Positions 15,558 through 24,400 of a DNA stretch of 26,088 nucleotides are shown in pieces. Within the stretch, counting starts at the first letter, position 1, and each line of letters begins with the position of its first letter. Position numbers and translations under genes: made by a program. The notes below the pieces were generated by a model. It was not told the origin of the DNA and ran no database searches. It saw only the letters and a program-made list of their open reading frames with translations. The DNA is taken from positions 1 through 26,088 of IMG/VR virus record IMGVR_UViG_3300003691_000044; one strand, given 5' to 3'. The stretch comes from a virus.

Positions 15558-16106
15558 TTAATCCTCCATAGACCTGTTAACTGCCTGTTGAGTAGCGAGC
15601 TCTTTAAGCTCTTCGTTAGTTAGAGGAGGAAGTTCTTCAATAGCAAACTCTCTAACAAGTTTGTTTTGTTTAATCTCTTTACCATTAATCTTTTTTGTTA
15701 CACGAGTCTTGTACTGTCGTTCCCTGAGAACGTTAAGCAGTACAACCGGTATATGGTATCCATCTCCTGTATCGAAAGGGATCATCTTTGAGATAGTACC
15801 CACAGCAGAGTTTCTGAAGGTGATTAACTCACCTGGCCATCCCTGCTTACTTGGGTTCATACAAGTCAGGTTGATACGTACCAGACGATTAGCCTCTCTA
15901 CGTAATCGTGTATTACGCTGTGGAATAGTCTCTTTTGGGGCTTCTTTTACCTTAAGGGTCTCTACAACCTGGGAAGCAACTGGGCCTGCTCCAACAGCCT
16001 TATTCAGCTTCTTGCGTAGTGTTTCAAGACCGATGTTTGCATTATATGATATCCCTGCATTATCAGCAGCTTCTTTCAGTATTTCAAGTTCTGTCTGGTC
16101 GCTCAT
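15558..16106 (-). CDS. Virion-associated protein with HeH/LEM-like N-terminus, 182 aa (position of N4 gp55)
   Basis: The first 40 residues (ELEILKEAADNAGI...ETLRKKLNKAVG) show a helix, a Gly turn and a second helix with an L-x2-KL end, the pattern of HeH/LEM/SAP-like folds seen in many phage proteins. An Arg-rich segment (NTRLRREANRLVRI) follows. The core (residues about 75-155) is beta-like and includes CMNPSKQGWPGEL. It ends in an acidic helix (EELPPLTNEELKEL). One cysteine is present. AGGAG sits six bases before the ATG. It is placed immediately after the capsid gene and its hairpin. The likely role is a capsid-associated or minor structural protein that may contact DNA, inferred from the basic segment. 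The exact function is unknown. Confidence 0.85.
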   Translation of the reverse strand: MSDQTELEILKEAADNAGISYNANIGLETLRKKLNKAVGAGPVASQVVETLKVKEAPKETIPQRNTRLRREANRLVRINLTCMNPSKQGWPGELITFRNSAVGTISKMIPFDTGDGYHIPVVLLNVLRERQYKTRVTKKINGKEIKQNKLVREFAIEELPPLTNEELKELATQQAVNRSMED

Positions 16107-16126
16107 GTCTATCTCCTATTAAAGTA

Positions 16127-16151
16127 ACCCTCCCCCGGAATGGGAGAGGGT
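16127..16151 (-). terminator. Hairpin downstream of the major capsid gene
   Basis: A GC-rich inverted repeat occupies the 62-base gap after the capsid stop codon. Outer stem ACCCTC / GAGGGT is followed by a single mismatch, then an inner CCC/GGG stem with a five-base loop. On the minus strand the stem is followed by TACTTTAAT, a partial T tract. This is where podoviruses such as T7 place a leaky terminator (after gene 10), so high-level capsid transcripts could end here while some readthrough supplies the following genes. The strength is not determinable by eye. Confidence 0.65.
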
Positions 16152-16168
16152 GTTAATTTTGTTAAGTA

Positions 16169-17704
16169 TTAAATACGACCTACTGAGTAGATCAATGCAA
16201 GACGTTCGGTGCGGAGTGCCATGAAGCCGTAGTACCACTTGATAGACATAAGACCTTTCTCACCGTAAGGATCATCAGTAGTTACCATATCTTTACCTGG
16301 CTTCTTATGATAGATCTTAAACTTGGTAGTCTTACCATCAGTCTGGAAACCGATAGTAGTAAAAGACTCGCTACCAACAACAAGCATTGGATAAACGTTG
16401 TATTTACCGTTAGTAGTCTGGTATCCGGCATTTGTCACTTCAGCAGCACCAGCACCAGCCCAATGCATCATCTCAGGAACAACAACGATACGGAAGTATC
16501 CAACAGCACCGATCTCACCGTTAAGCAGAGTAGTACCAGCAGCATACTGAGCTACTGGGATGAAAGCTGCATTACTGAAATGGTCAGTCATACGTTCGAT
16601 AGTAGGCTGCATCTCTGAACCAATAAATAAAGCTCTTGCTGCGCCAACAACCTTGGTATCTGTCATTCGTGTACCGGTGATAATCTTGGTATCTTTTGGA
16701 CACCTGTTGTTATCAAGAGTGATAGCCAATGCACCAAGATCTGAATAAGTGACTTCTGTAATAGCACCAGTCTCACCAGAAATAGTTGCTTTTGAAGTAG
16801 CAGTACCAGAGTAGCTGTGTACGCCGGCAGAGTTAAGAAGATCAATCTGTAGAGAGTCTTCTGTCATCTCTGTAGCACCACGAAGCATCTCACGGTTGAT
16901 ATGCATCATAAGTTCTGAGTCAGTATCAAAGTCCATGGACTCCTGAGTGTACTCATCAAAGATACCAAACTTCTCAATTGAACCTTCCAGCTCAACTCTC
17001 TTAAAGCCAACACGATTGACTCTACCACCTGTCTCAGAAAGAGCAGGAAGCTTACCAGTAATAGTACCGATATCTTTACTGGAACCGTAAAGATTACCAT
17101 ACCGAGGTGTCATAGTAGAACCAGCAATAGACTGAGTAGCAAGAGTAGCTGCAGCAAGTGTTGGGTACTGTAGATTAACCTGTGTAAGAGTAAGTACTGC
17201 ACCAGCTACTGTATGTGTACCACCAGCTGTATCTGCATTCAAGTAACCAGCAACTACAGAGTCTGCAATCTCAGTACCTGAAGCTCCACCGGTAGTAGAG
17301 GCATCATAACCGATTGCTGTATCTGCAGTTAATAGTAACCACTGAGTACTGTCAACGATATATATAACATCACCATCTGAATGAGCTGCAGTAAATGCAG
17401 CTTCTGCAAGTTCAACAACAGTAGGAGAGTTAACAAGTGCAGGAGCCTGTACATCATACTCCGTGATAACCATAGTTGCACCAGCTGCATCAATACCCTG
17501 ATCATTGACGTTTCGGTCATCAAGCATAGGTAGATAATGAAACCTTTTGATGGTCTTACCAAAGTGCTTAGGCATACCAATTACGGAAGCCATAGGTGTA
17601 AAGTAAATCTCTTTTTTAAGATCGATGAGAGCTTTTTTCTGGTAATAAAAATCTCTTAGCTGATTACCAATGTCACTGGACGCATCGTTATATTCTCTTG
17701 CCAT
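16169..17704 (-). CDS. Major capsid protein, N4 gp56 family, 511 aa
   Basis: This is the main shell subunit. It opens with MAREYNDASSDIGNQLRDFY, then QKKALIDLKKEIYFTPMASV and GMPKHFGKTIKRFHYLPMLD...NDQGIDA. Further on come GNLYGSSKDIGTITGKLP (residues 203-220), a GGRVNRVGF-x-RVELEG segment, and DEYTQESMDFDTDSELMMHI. These are, to my reading, the conserved blocks of the N4-gp56 capsid family (HK97-type fold). At 511 residues it exceeds the 401 I recall for N4 gp56. Residues about 95-200 are Thr/Ala/Gly/Val-rich and look like an inserted beta-rich region. One cysteine is present. A Shine-Dalgarno AAGGGG lies about eight bases before the ATG, scaffold is directly upstream, and a hairpin follows the stop. 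Confidence 0.93.
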   Translation of the reverse strand: MAREYNDASSDIGNQLRDFYYQKKALIDLKKEIYFTPMASVIGMPKHFGKTIKRFHYLPMLDDRNVNDQGIDAAGATMVITEYDVQAPALVNSPTVVELAEAAFTAAHSDGDVIYIVDSTQWLLLTADTAIGYDASTTGGASGTEIADSVVAGYLNADTAGGTHTVAGAVLTLTQVNLQYPTLAAATLATQSIAGSTMTPRYGNLYGSSKDIGTITGKLPALSETGGRVNRVGFKRVELEGSIEKFGIFDEYTQESMDFDTDSELMMHINREMLRGATEMTEDSLQIDLLNSAGVHSYSGTATSKATISGETGAITEVTYSDLGALAITLDNNRCPKDTKIITGTRMTDTKVVGAARALFIGSEMQPTIERMTDHFSNAAFIPVAQYAAGTTLLNGEIGAVGYFRIVVVPEMMHWAGAGAAEVTNAGYQTTNGKYNVYPMLVVGSESFTTIGFQTDGKTTKFKIYHKKPGKDMVTTDDPYGEKGLMSIKWYYGFMALRTERLALIYSVGRI

Positions 17705-17716
17705 GATGTATTCCCC

Positions 17717-18904
17717 TTATTTTTTAATACCTATCGTTGAAGCATCGAACTTAGCGAATTCTTCATCCGATAGATCTAATGGATTAAAGTCTGCTGCAAC
17801 CTTAGCGACTACCGCCTTGGATTGCTTTGTAGGACTCGCTGCCGCTTTCTTAGCCAATCGTGCTTTCTCTGCTACTGGATCAACCAGAGGTACAGCAGGT
17901 TCTTTAGTGACTTCCTTTGCAGGAGTGGTCTCTTTAAAGGCACCAGCTGTTTCTAATTCATCGCCAATAGTTTTGTAGGCATCAATGTCTGATACACCGT
18001 CAAGCTGTCCTAAACTACGTTTATAAGTTATTTCTTTTGCAATAGTATCATAGATACCCAATTCCACATGCTTATTGATTATACCCAATAGCTCTGGTTT
18101 ATTGGCTATCCTTTCCTGACTTACTGCATCCCATTTATTAGATACAATATCTAATGTGGTATCCCCAGTGGATGTTCCACGGAGATCAGATAACGCCTGA
18201 TCAAGTACAACCTCTGCTTCACTGGCTGTGTGATCAGTTGGTACATACGTACTTTCTACTTGGGTATCTACATCTGCAGGATCGATCTTATGCTCCTTTA
18301 AGAGCTTTGCGATTGCCTCAGGATTCCCATTCTTTATATCAATAAGAAAAGATAACTCATCGTTTCCGATTAAGCCATTGTTTTCCAATGTCTTCAATGC
18401 TGTTACGGCTGGCTTCATACCTGCCATCTTCTTATGATAGTTAGCACCCATCTGAGCCAAACGAAGTAAGTCGGCATGACTCTTAGGAGTCACTTCCCCA
18501 CCATTTGCCTTGAAAGGCAATAGCATGTCTTCGTAAAGCTTTTGGTGGTCTATAGCAGGCTCTTTGGTGCCTTTATCATCTTCTTTCTTTGGTTCAGCCT
18601 TATTCTGGTCTACTTCAGGTTCCTCTACTGGAGGCGTATCACCATCTTCAATAGGAGGTACTTCCGGGATATCCTCATCAGGAAGATCCTCTATCTTTGG
18701 TTCTACTTCAGGTGTCTCCGGTACTCCATCTTCAGCAGGTGTATCACCAGGCTCAACTGCAGGTATATCTTCATCAACTGCAGGAATCTCAGGTGCATCA
18801 CCACTCTCCTCCATCTTAGCTGCTATTGCATCAAAGTCTGGCTTTGGAGCATTAGCAAAATCTTCATCTGACATCTCAAGGATGTTCTCATTAGGATCTG
18901 GCAT
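17717..18904 (-). CDS. Head scaffolding protein, acidic, 395 aa (position of N4 gp57)
   Basis: The N-terminal 120 residues are extremely acidic and Pro-rich, with repeated Glu/Asp-Pro-Ile/Val combinations, then a Lys/Glu stretch (AEPKKEDDKGTKEP). Residues about 120-320 are helical (KLYEDMLLPFKANG, SHADLLRLAQMGANYHKKMA), followed by a Lys/Ala-rich linker and a short conserved C-terminus. An acidic helical protein between portal and capsid genes is the classic scaffold. A short motif occurs at both ends: MSDEDFANA (residues 11-19) and LSDEEFAKFD near the C-terminus, possibly two capsid-docking motifs. No cysteine is present. The ATG shares one base with the previous stop (TAATG), and GGAGG lies seven bases upstream. 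Confidence 0.85.
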   Translation of the reverse strand: MPDPNENILEMSDEDFANAPKPDFDAIAAKMEESGDAPEIPAVDEDIPAVEPGDTPAEDGVPETPEVEPKIEDLPDEDIPEVPPIEDGDTPPVEEPEVDQNKAEPKKEDDKGTKEPAIDHQKLYEDMLLPFKANGGEVTPKSHADLLRLAQMGANYHKKMAGMKPAVTALKTLENNGLIGNDELSFLIDIKNGNPEAIAKLLKEHKIDPADVDTQVESTYVPTDHTASEAEVVLDQALSDLRGTSTGDTTLDIVSNKWDAVSQERIANKPELLGIINKHVELGIYDTIAKEITYKRSLGQLDGVSDIDAYKTIGDELETAGAFKETTPAKEVTKEPAVPLVDPVAEKARLAKKAAASPTKQSKAVVAKVAADFNPLDLSDEEFAKFDASTIGIKK

Positions 18905-19245
18905 TATTCCACCTCCCCGTTAAGAATCTCATCCTGTGTTTCTTCATATCTCTCTATGGAGACTTTGGCATTCTCGGCCATCAACTTAACTTCTTCCATA
19001 AACTGTGCTAAGTACCCAGCAGCAATAAGACCTTTCTCAATGTATGCTTGCTCATCTGGATGCTGTAACCCATGAGTACATTTCTGTTTAATAAGCTCAT
19101 CAACTTTGTCTGCAAGAAAGAACCCAAGAATAACTTTCTTAAAGTCTTTGTTTTTCATCAGTCGTGAGAGAGCTTCCCCAGTAACGACCTGTTCTTTAAA
19201 TTTCTTAATACCTACTTCTACTTCCCTCAAGTCATGCTCATCCAT
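18904..19245 (-). CDS. Small helical protein between portal and scaffold, 113 aa (position of N4 gp58)
   Basis: This 113-residue protein is almost entirely helical and charged, with heptad-like spacing: LREVEVGIKKFKEQ, ALSRLMKNKDFKKVILGFF, then QAYIEKGLIAAGYLAQFMEEV and a Glu-rich end. The block of residues 21-40, a helix followed by NKDFKKVILG, recalls a small protein found next to portal genes in many podoviruses whose function is not established. One cysteine (KCTHG) is present. It overlaps the portal stop (TAATG) and the scaffold start (TAATG), so all three should be made in coupled amounts. A role in prohead assembly or portal incorporation is inferred from position. Confidence 0.85.
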   Translation of the reverse strand: MDEHDLREVEVGIKKFKEQVVTGEALSRLMKNKDFKKVILGFFLADKVDELIKQKCTHGLQHPDEQAYIEKGLIAAGYLAQFMEEVKLMAENAKVSIERYEETQDEILNGEVE

Positions 19246-21443
19246 TATACTTTAGTCTCCTGTTTACCGTTCTGGTTAGCGACTTCTGACTTGATTAAAT
19301 CAGAGTCTAAATCATTCTTGGACTTAGTATTAATCTTGTCCAGCTCCTCGTTATGAGCTATACCATCATGTTCTTTCAAATAAGTCAAATCTTTATTATC
19401 AGAATCACTATCAAGATTTCTTCCTTTAGATCCCTCAGTACCCGCTTTAGCCTGGTTGAGTTGACCCTGTGTACCATCTTTAAATCCTCTGGCACCATTA
19501 GCTTCTGCTTCAGTCTGGTGTTTGTAAGCCAGCATATTTTCTTTAGCTATCTGGGCTTCAAGCAATGTTATCTTTAACTGTGCTTCCTTAATAGCCATTG
19601 GATCAGGCTCTGGTTCATACTCCTCAATTCTCTTTGCCATGGTAGGCATATTTCTTAACCTGGCAATATCTGAGAGAAGCATCTTATACAGACCGAAATC
19701 CATATCCGGACCTTTAGTCTGTAGCATAAAAGATATCTCAGAAGCTCTCTTATTGTTCTCTTCTGCAGTACTTATGTCAAGTTTAAGATCAAACTTACCC
19801 GCAAGGTCATCACGACGAACTGTAACAAACTGTTCATCAGTAATCCGGATTACCTCTTCTGCTGATAACCATTCTGAATTCATTGAGATGAACATACGAC
19901 CAATATCAACAACACCCTTAGCAAGACGATTAAGGATACCAGTCTCTCTCTTACTTGCTGCATCCATGGCATCTCTACCACCACCGACACTCTCACCAAT
20001 AGATTGACTATTGATACCGGAACTAAATGCTTTTACCCCAGTAAGACTCTCTGCTTCGACATTCTGCATCTGAAGCATATTGAATACTGATCCTGGTATC
20101 TCAGGAAACTTATGCTGGTAGATTGCTTCTTCTGGTCTTCCCTGAGACTGGAACTCATAATTCTCACCAGCAGCAAACTTACGTCTATTCACTATATCAA
20201 GGAAGTCTTTCTTAGTACCAGTCTGGGAATTAGCTGATTTAGCTAAAAGATCAATAGCTCCACGAGTAACAGCACCAACTATCTTCTGGTTATCTTCAAG
20301 TAGCTCACCATCAGGCTCACCATATATAGACTTCCTTCTTGGCATGTAAACTGCCTTAACGAAAGGAGGAGTTCTAAAAGGAAAGGGGTTCTCTTCTAAC
20401 CGGATCATAGTATTATTAACCCAGGAACAAACTATAGGTACTGTAATACCGGTACCATGGATATCATAGTTACCCCAGTAAGTGTATACTATAAATTGTT
20501 TCCTTGGTTCATCTTTAAAAGCAAAGTTACCAACATCTCTACTCTCTTTGTAATCCGGATCTGCTAATGGAGTTGCACTCTCAATAAGTATGTTATCAAG
20601 ATTTTTATACTTTCCATCTTTACGTAATTCAGAAAGAGAACTCTTGTATCTCTTACCAATGAACTGAGCTTTAGATAGATCACCATTACATGAAGGATCA
20701 ATAAGAATGTTTGCAGATTCACATACCTCAAGCTCAGGGTGGTTCTTAGTCTCGACAGTCTTAGTAACCATCTCTGAGCCGGATTCTATTGCCTGGAACA
20801 ACTGACCTGACTGAGCAAATATGGTAATAGCTTTATCTAACCCAGGATTCATATACTGGTTATAAGCATCCTGGCTCTGCTGTCTTAGGTTAATTAAGTT
20901 AATGTATTGCTGTGCTAATTCCTGATCAGCAGAAGGTATAAACTGGTATGTAGGCTCTTCTACTGTAATCTCTTCTGTTTCGGATACCCAGCTTACCTCA
21001 ACGATGACTGTACCTATATCCACAGCATCACGAACGTAAGCGTCTATAAAGGCCACCTTATCGATAGTAGTACAGAACTGATGGTTTAGTACCAATGCAT
21101 TCTGTTGTGCCCTTAAACGGTCTCCTGCGGAGCGAGGAGAGACAATAAACATATCTTCAGTACTGGTGAAAGGATCTGCTAAAGAGGAGTATCTCCATTC
21201 AGCTTGCTTACGGATAAGCTTAGGAGCTACCTGAGAACTACCCTTCTTTGTCTTTGGTTTAGCCTGACCTTCCATAGCCATATTATCTAACCATCTGTCA
21301 ACGTCTATCTGATGAGTTTGGTTATCAGTATCAGCGTTTGTAATATCTTCTTTAAGATCAGTCAACGAAGGCACATTATCCCAATCTTGTAGTATTTCTG
21401 TTTCTATTTCATCTGGTGAGATCATCCCTACTTCTTCTGCCAT
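19245..21443 (-). CDS. Portal protein (N4 gp59-like), 732 aa
   Basis: The portal is a dodecameric ring at one capsid vertex through which DNA enters and leaves. The 732 aa are near the 763 I recall for N4 gp59. Residues about 70-130 hold KLIRKQAEWRYSSLADPF and DAYVRDAVDIGTVIVEVSW, the pattern of portal clip and stem flanks in this group. The middle includes ESANILIDPSC, VYMPRRKSIYGEPDGELLED and FSSGINSQSIGESVGGGRDAM. Residues about 612-650 form a long coiled-coil-like helix (IKEAQLKITLLEAQIAKENM), and the last 80 residues are low-complexity and polar. Four cysteines are present. AGGAG is placed six bases before the ATG. The product order, followed by 113-aa protein, scaffold and capsid, matches N4. 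Confidence 0.9.
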   Translation of the reverse strand: MAEEVGMISPDEIETEILQDWDNVPSLTDLKEDITNADTDNQTHQIDVDRWLDNMAMEGQAKPKTKKGSSQVAPKLIRKQAEWRYSSLADPFTSTEDMFIVSPRSAGDRLRAQQNALVLNHQFCTTIDKVAFIDAYVRDAVDIGTVIVEVSWVSETEEITVEEPTYQFIPSADQELAQQYINLINLRQQSQDAYNQYMNPGLDKAITIFAQSGQLFQAIESGSEMVTKTVETKNHPELEVCESANILIDPSCNGDLSKAQFIGKRYKSSLSELRKDGKYKNLDNILIESATPLADPDYKESRDVGNFAFKDEPRKQFIVYTYWGNYDIHGTGITVPIVCSWVNNTMIRLEENPFPFRTPPFVKAVYMPRRKSIYGEPDGELLEDNQKIVGAVTRGAIDLLAKSANSQTGTKKDFLDIVNRRKFAAGENYEFQSQGRPEEAIYQHKFPEIPGSVFNMLQMQNVEAESLTGVKAFSSGINSQSIGESVGGGRDAMDAASKRETGILNRLAKGVVDIGRMFISMNSEWLSAEEVIRITDEQFVTVRRDDLAGKFDLKLDISTAEENNKRASEISFMLQTKGPDMDFGLYKMLLSDIARLRNMPTMAKRIEEYEPEPDPMAIKEAQLKITLLEAQIAKENMLAYKHQTEAEANGARGFKDGTQGQLNQAKAGTEGSKGRNLDSDSDNKDLTYLKEHDGIAHNEELDKINTKSKNDLDSDLIKSEVANQNGKQETKV

Positions 21444-21456
21444 ATCGTCTCCTTCC

Positions 21457-21471
21457 TTATTGAACCAATAA
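21457..21471 (-). repeat. Short inverted repeat upstream of the portal gene
   Basis: The 41-base gap between fibre stop and portal start holds a perfect inverted repeat, TTATTG / CAATAA, separated by three bases, directly before the AAGGAAGGAG ribosome site. It is AT-only except for one GC pair, so a hairpin would be weak. The function is unknown, and chance is a fair explanation. Confidence 0.35.
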
Positions 21472-21484
21472 AATAATAATTAAT

Positions 21485-24400
21485 CTATACTGCTGATGAA
21501 TAACATACACCATTGCTTCGACGTTGCCGTAAGTATAACCTATAACTAATATCGCTGGCAACAAAGAAAAACCAATCTCCATTGTTGGGTATTAGAGTAT
21601 CATAGGTTGTGCTAAGATAGGACATAACTAAATTGCCTTTATGTATTGTTATACCATAATCTGTCATTTTAGTAGAATAAGAACCTACTGCCTGTTCAAT
21701 GTAGTTTGAAGCTACAGTAGCACTATCAGCCCTTACTTTAATATAGTTGTATTTAGTACCGGAGTCAGCTGTAATCTGTACATCATAATTAGTGCTGGGA
21801 CTCACTGCTCTGGTTAATATAATTTCAGCACTATCAGTACCTGTACCAGATTGCAACACAATTATATTGTCAGTGTATACAGCTACTGTTTCCCACCTAT
21901 CAGATATGCCTATACCCATATTTTGGCTACTGCCAACAGGATCTAAATACAAAGCATAGTCTGCAGTATTGTGTATACCTATTTTGCTTTTTAAAGAATT
22001 ACTTGCATTGTAGAGTCGTAACTCTGCGCTGTCTGATGCTGATGATTTTAGATTTATATCCCCACCATCATTAACTGTGATATTGCCTGTATCATTAATT
22101 AATATACCGCCGCCGCCACTAACAGAAATACCCCCATCACTGTTAACAATAATACCAGTTGCTGAGTTTACAACAACTCCGCTTGCAGCAGTAACTAATA
22201 ACCCATTAGCAGAATTAACTGTGATAGCTGCATTGAGAAAATCAATCTTTAAAGTAGGAGCAGTAAGATGATCTGATATATACCCAGTAGTGATTACATT
22301 ACCATCAATAACAGTCTGGGTAACATCAGCAGTACCAGTCCATTCAGATAATAAGTATCCGGATGTTCTGGCAGTATTAGCTGTAAGTACTCCACCAGAA
22401 GCAGTTGACCAAAGATCCCCAATGTCGTATGGTCCTGTTGGTTCTACTACAAATACCCTTCTTTTACCATCAGCAGTATCTTGTGCGTCAGCTGCATCAG
22501 CGTAGGCATCAATAGCAAGCTGATCTTCAATGTCAGCTGACCAAGCAGTACCAGACCATCTCTTTAGTTTCTTACTTGTTAGATTCCACCACATATCTCC
22601 TGTATGACTTGCATCAGTACCAGACCAGGTAATAGAAGGATCTGTAGTTACATACCAAGTATCCAGTTTGCCATCTTCTATAAGCCCCTCAAGATCTGAT
22701 ATATCAGAAGGATATGTTACAGTAACAAAAGCAGAGGAGGCTGTGATATCACTTATAAGAACCCACTCACTTGCGTTATACCCAGATACTCTATCCGCTG
22801 TAGCCCTCTTTATACCATCTCCTGTATCCCATAAATCACCTATGTCATATGGGCCTGAGGGAGTAACAACGAATACTCTTCTCTTATTGTCTGCGGTATC
22901 CTGGGCATCATTAGCTGCGGAAAGAGCTGCAGTGATATCAGAGTCACTTAACTGGGTCCAGCTGTATACTGTAGCTGCTACCAGAAAACGATAAGCATAC
23001 CCAGTTACGTCATCATAGTAGAGATCACCTAAGTGCTGGTCTTTCAACTCATCAGTAGTCCAGGTTGAGGCAGGAACGTTAATAAGAGTAGGTACACCGG
23101 AATAGAACCAAGAAGTAATATTGCCATCAATCTGTGACTGTATAGCTGCGATATCTATATCATACAGAACGGTTGTAACAAAGTTGTTATCAGCGTATGC
23201 CTTAGCAGCTGCCTCTGCATCATCGATACCTACGGCTGCTGTAAATACATCTTTGGCTACACTTGAACCAAAGGTCATAACGATATTGTTGAAGTCTGCA
23301 GTACCATCAGTAGCATCTAATTTGTACCAAGTCTCGGAAGCAATCTGATCATCATAGTTTAGAGACTTAACAATATTGACTGCTAATGAACCAGTCATAG
23401 TAACTGCCCCAGTTCCACCATCAACCTCGAATACTGGTACTAAACCACCTGGGGTAATAATACTAAAGTGCTCTGCTTGTATATTAAACTCTGAGGTAGG
23501 TGCGTTATCTTGTAACTCCCACCAGGTATTAGAAACACCTATGGGGTAGTTTGCTGTTTCGGATAAATGATCTAAGATACACTTATATATCAGATTGCCT
23601 GTGACACTGTGCATCAACTCATCAACCCGGTATACTTTAGCAGTTAACCAAGTAGGATGGACAATCATCTCAAACCCAGCTACGTAAGGAATACCACCAG
23701 TATCTTCAGTTATAGTCACGCCAAAACTACTTGATGTAAGTGACTGTACTGCTTTAATACTGTACTGCGCGTCAGCCACATCTCGAGTTAATATGGTAGT
23801 TACCTGTTCTGTAGCTGTAAGGCGTGTTTCTGCACTATCTGCTCTGCCGGCAAGCTGATCATTAGCTGCTACTACAGACACCAGAGAAGTAGCTGTTTGG
23901 GTGGTTGTAGAGGTATTGGTAGCTACAGCACCATTAGCTAAAGCTACTCTTGCAGCAACCTCTAAAGTAATCTGATCAGCATTCTGGGTAATAGAAGATT
24001 GTTGGGATGAAATAGTTATATCGGTAGCATCCATCCGGGATACGTTTAAACTGATAGCAGTACTGTTTACATCTATACGTGCTGTTTGTACAAGAAGATC
24101 ATTAGTAGCATCCAGCTCTACCTGATCAACCCGCAGGTTAATGGTAGAAGCTGTCTGGGTAATAGCTGAAGTGTTTGCTACAATACCGGCATTATTTGCC
24201 TGGATATCTACAGCAACTGTTTGTATCTGCAGGTCTGTATAACTGGAAGATATCTGGGTAATACTGGTAACATCAGCATCTACAAGAACATCCTGAATAT
24301 CTCTACCTACTCTGGTCCATAAGTCCCGGAGCAAAACTATATCATCATTTAATCCAGGAGCAAACTGATCAATATCAAGTACATCATCAAGCATTGCTAA

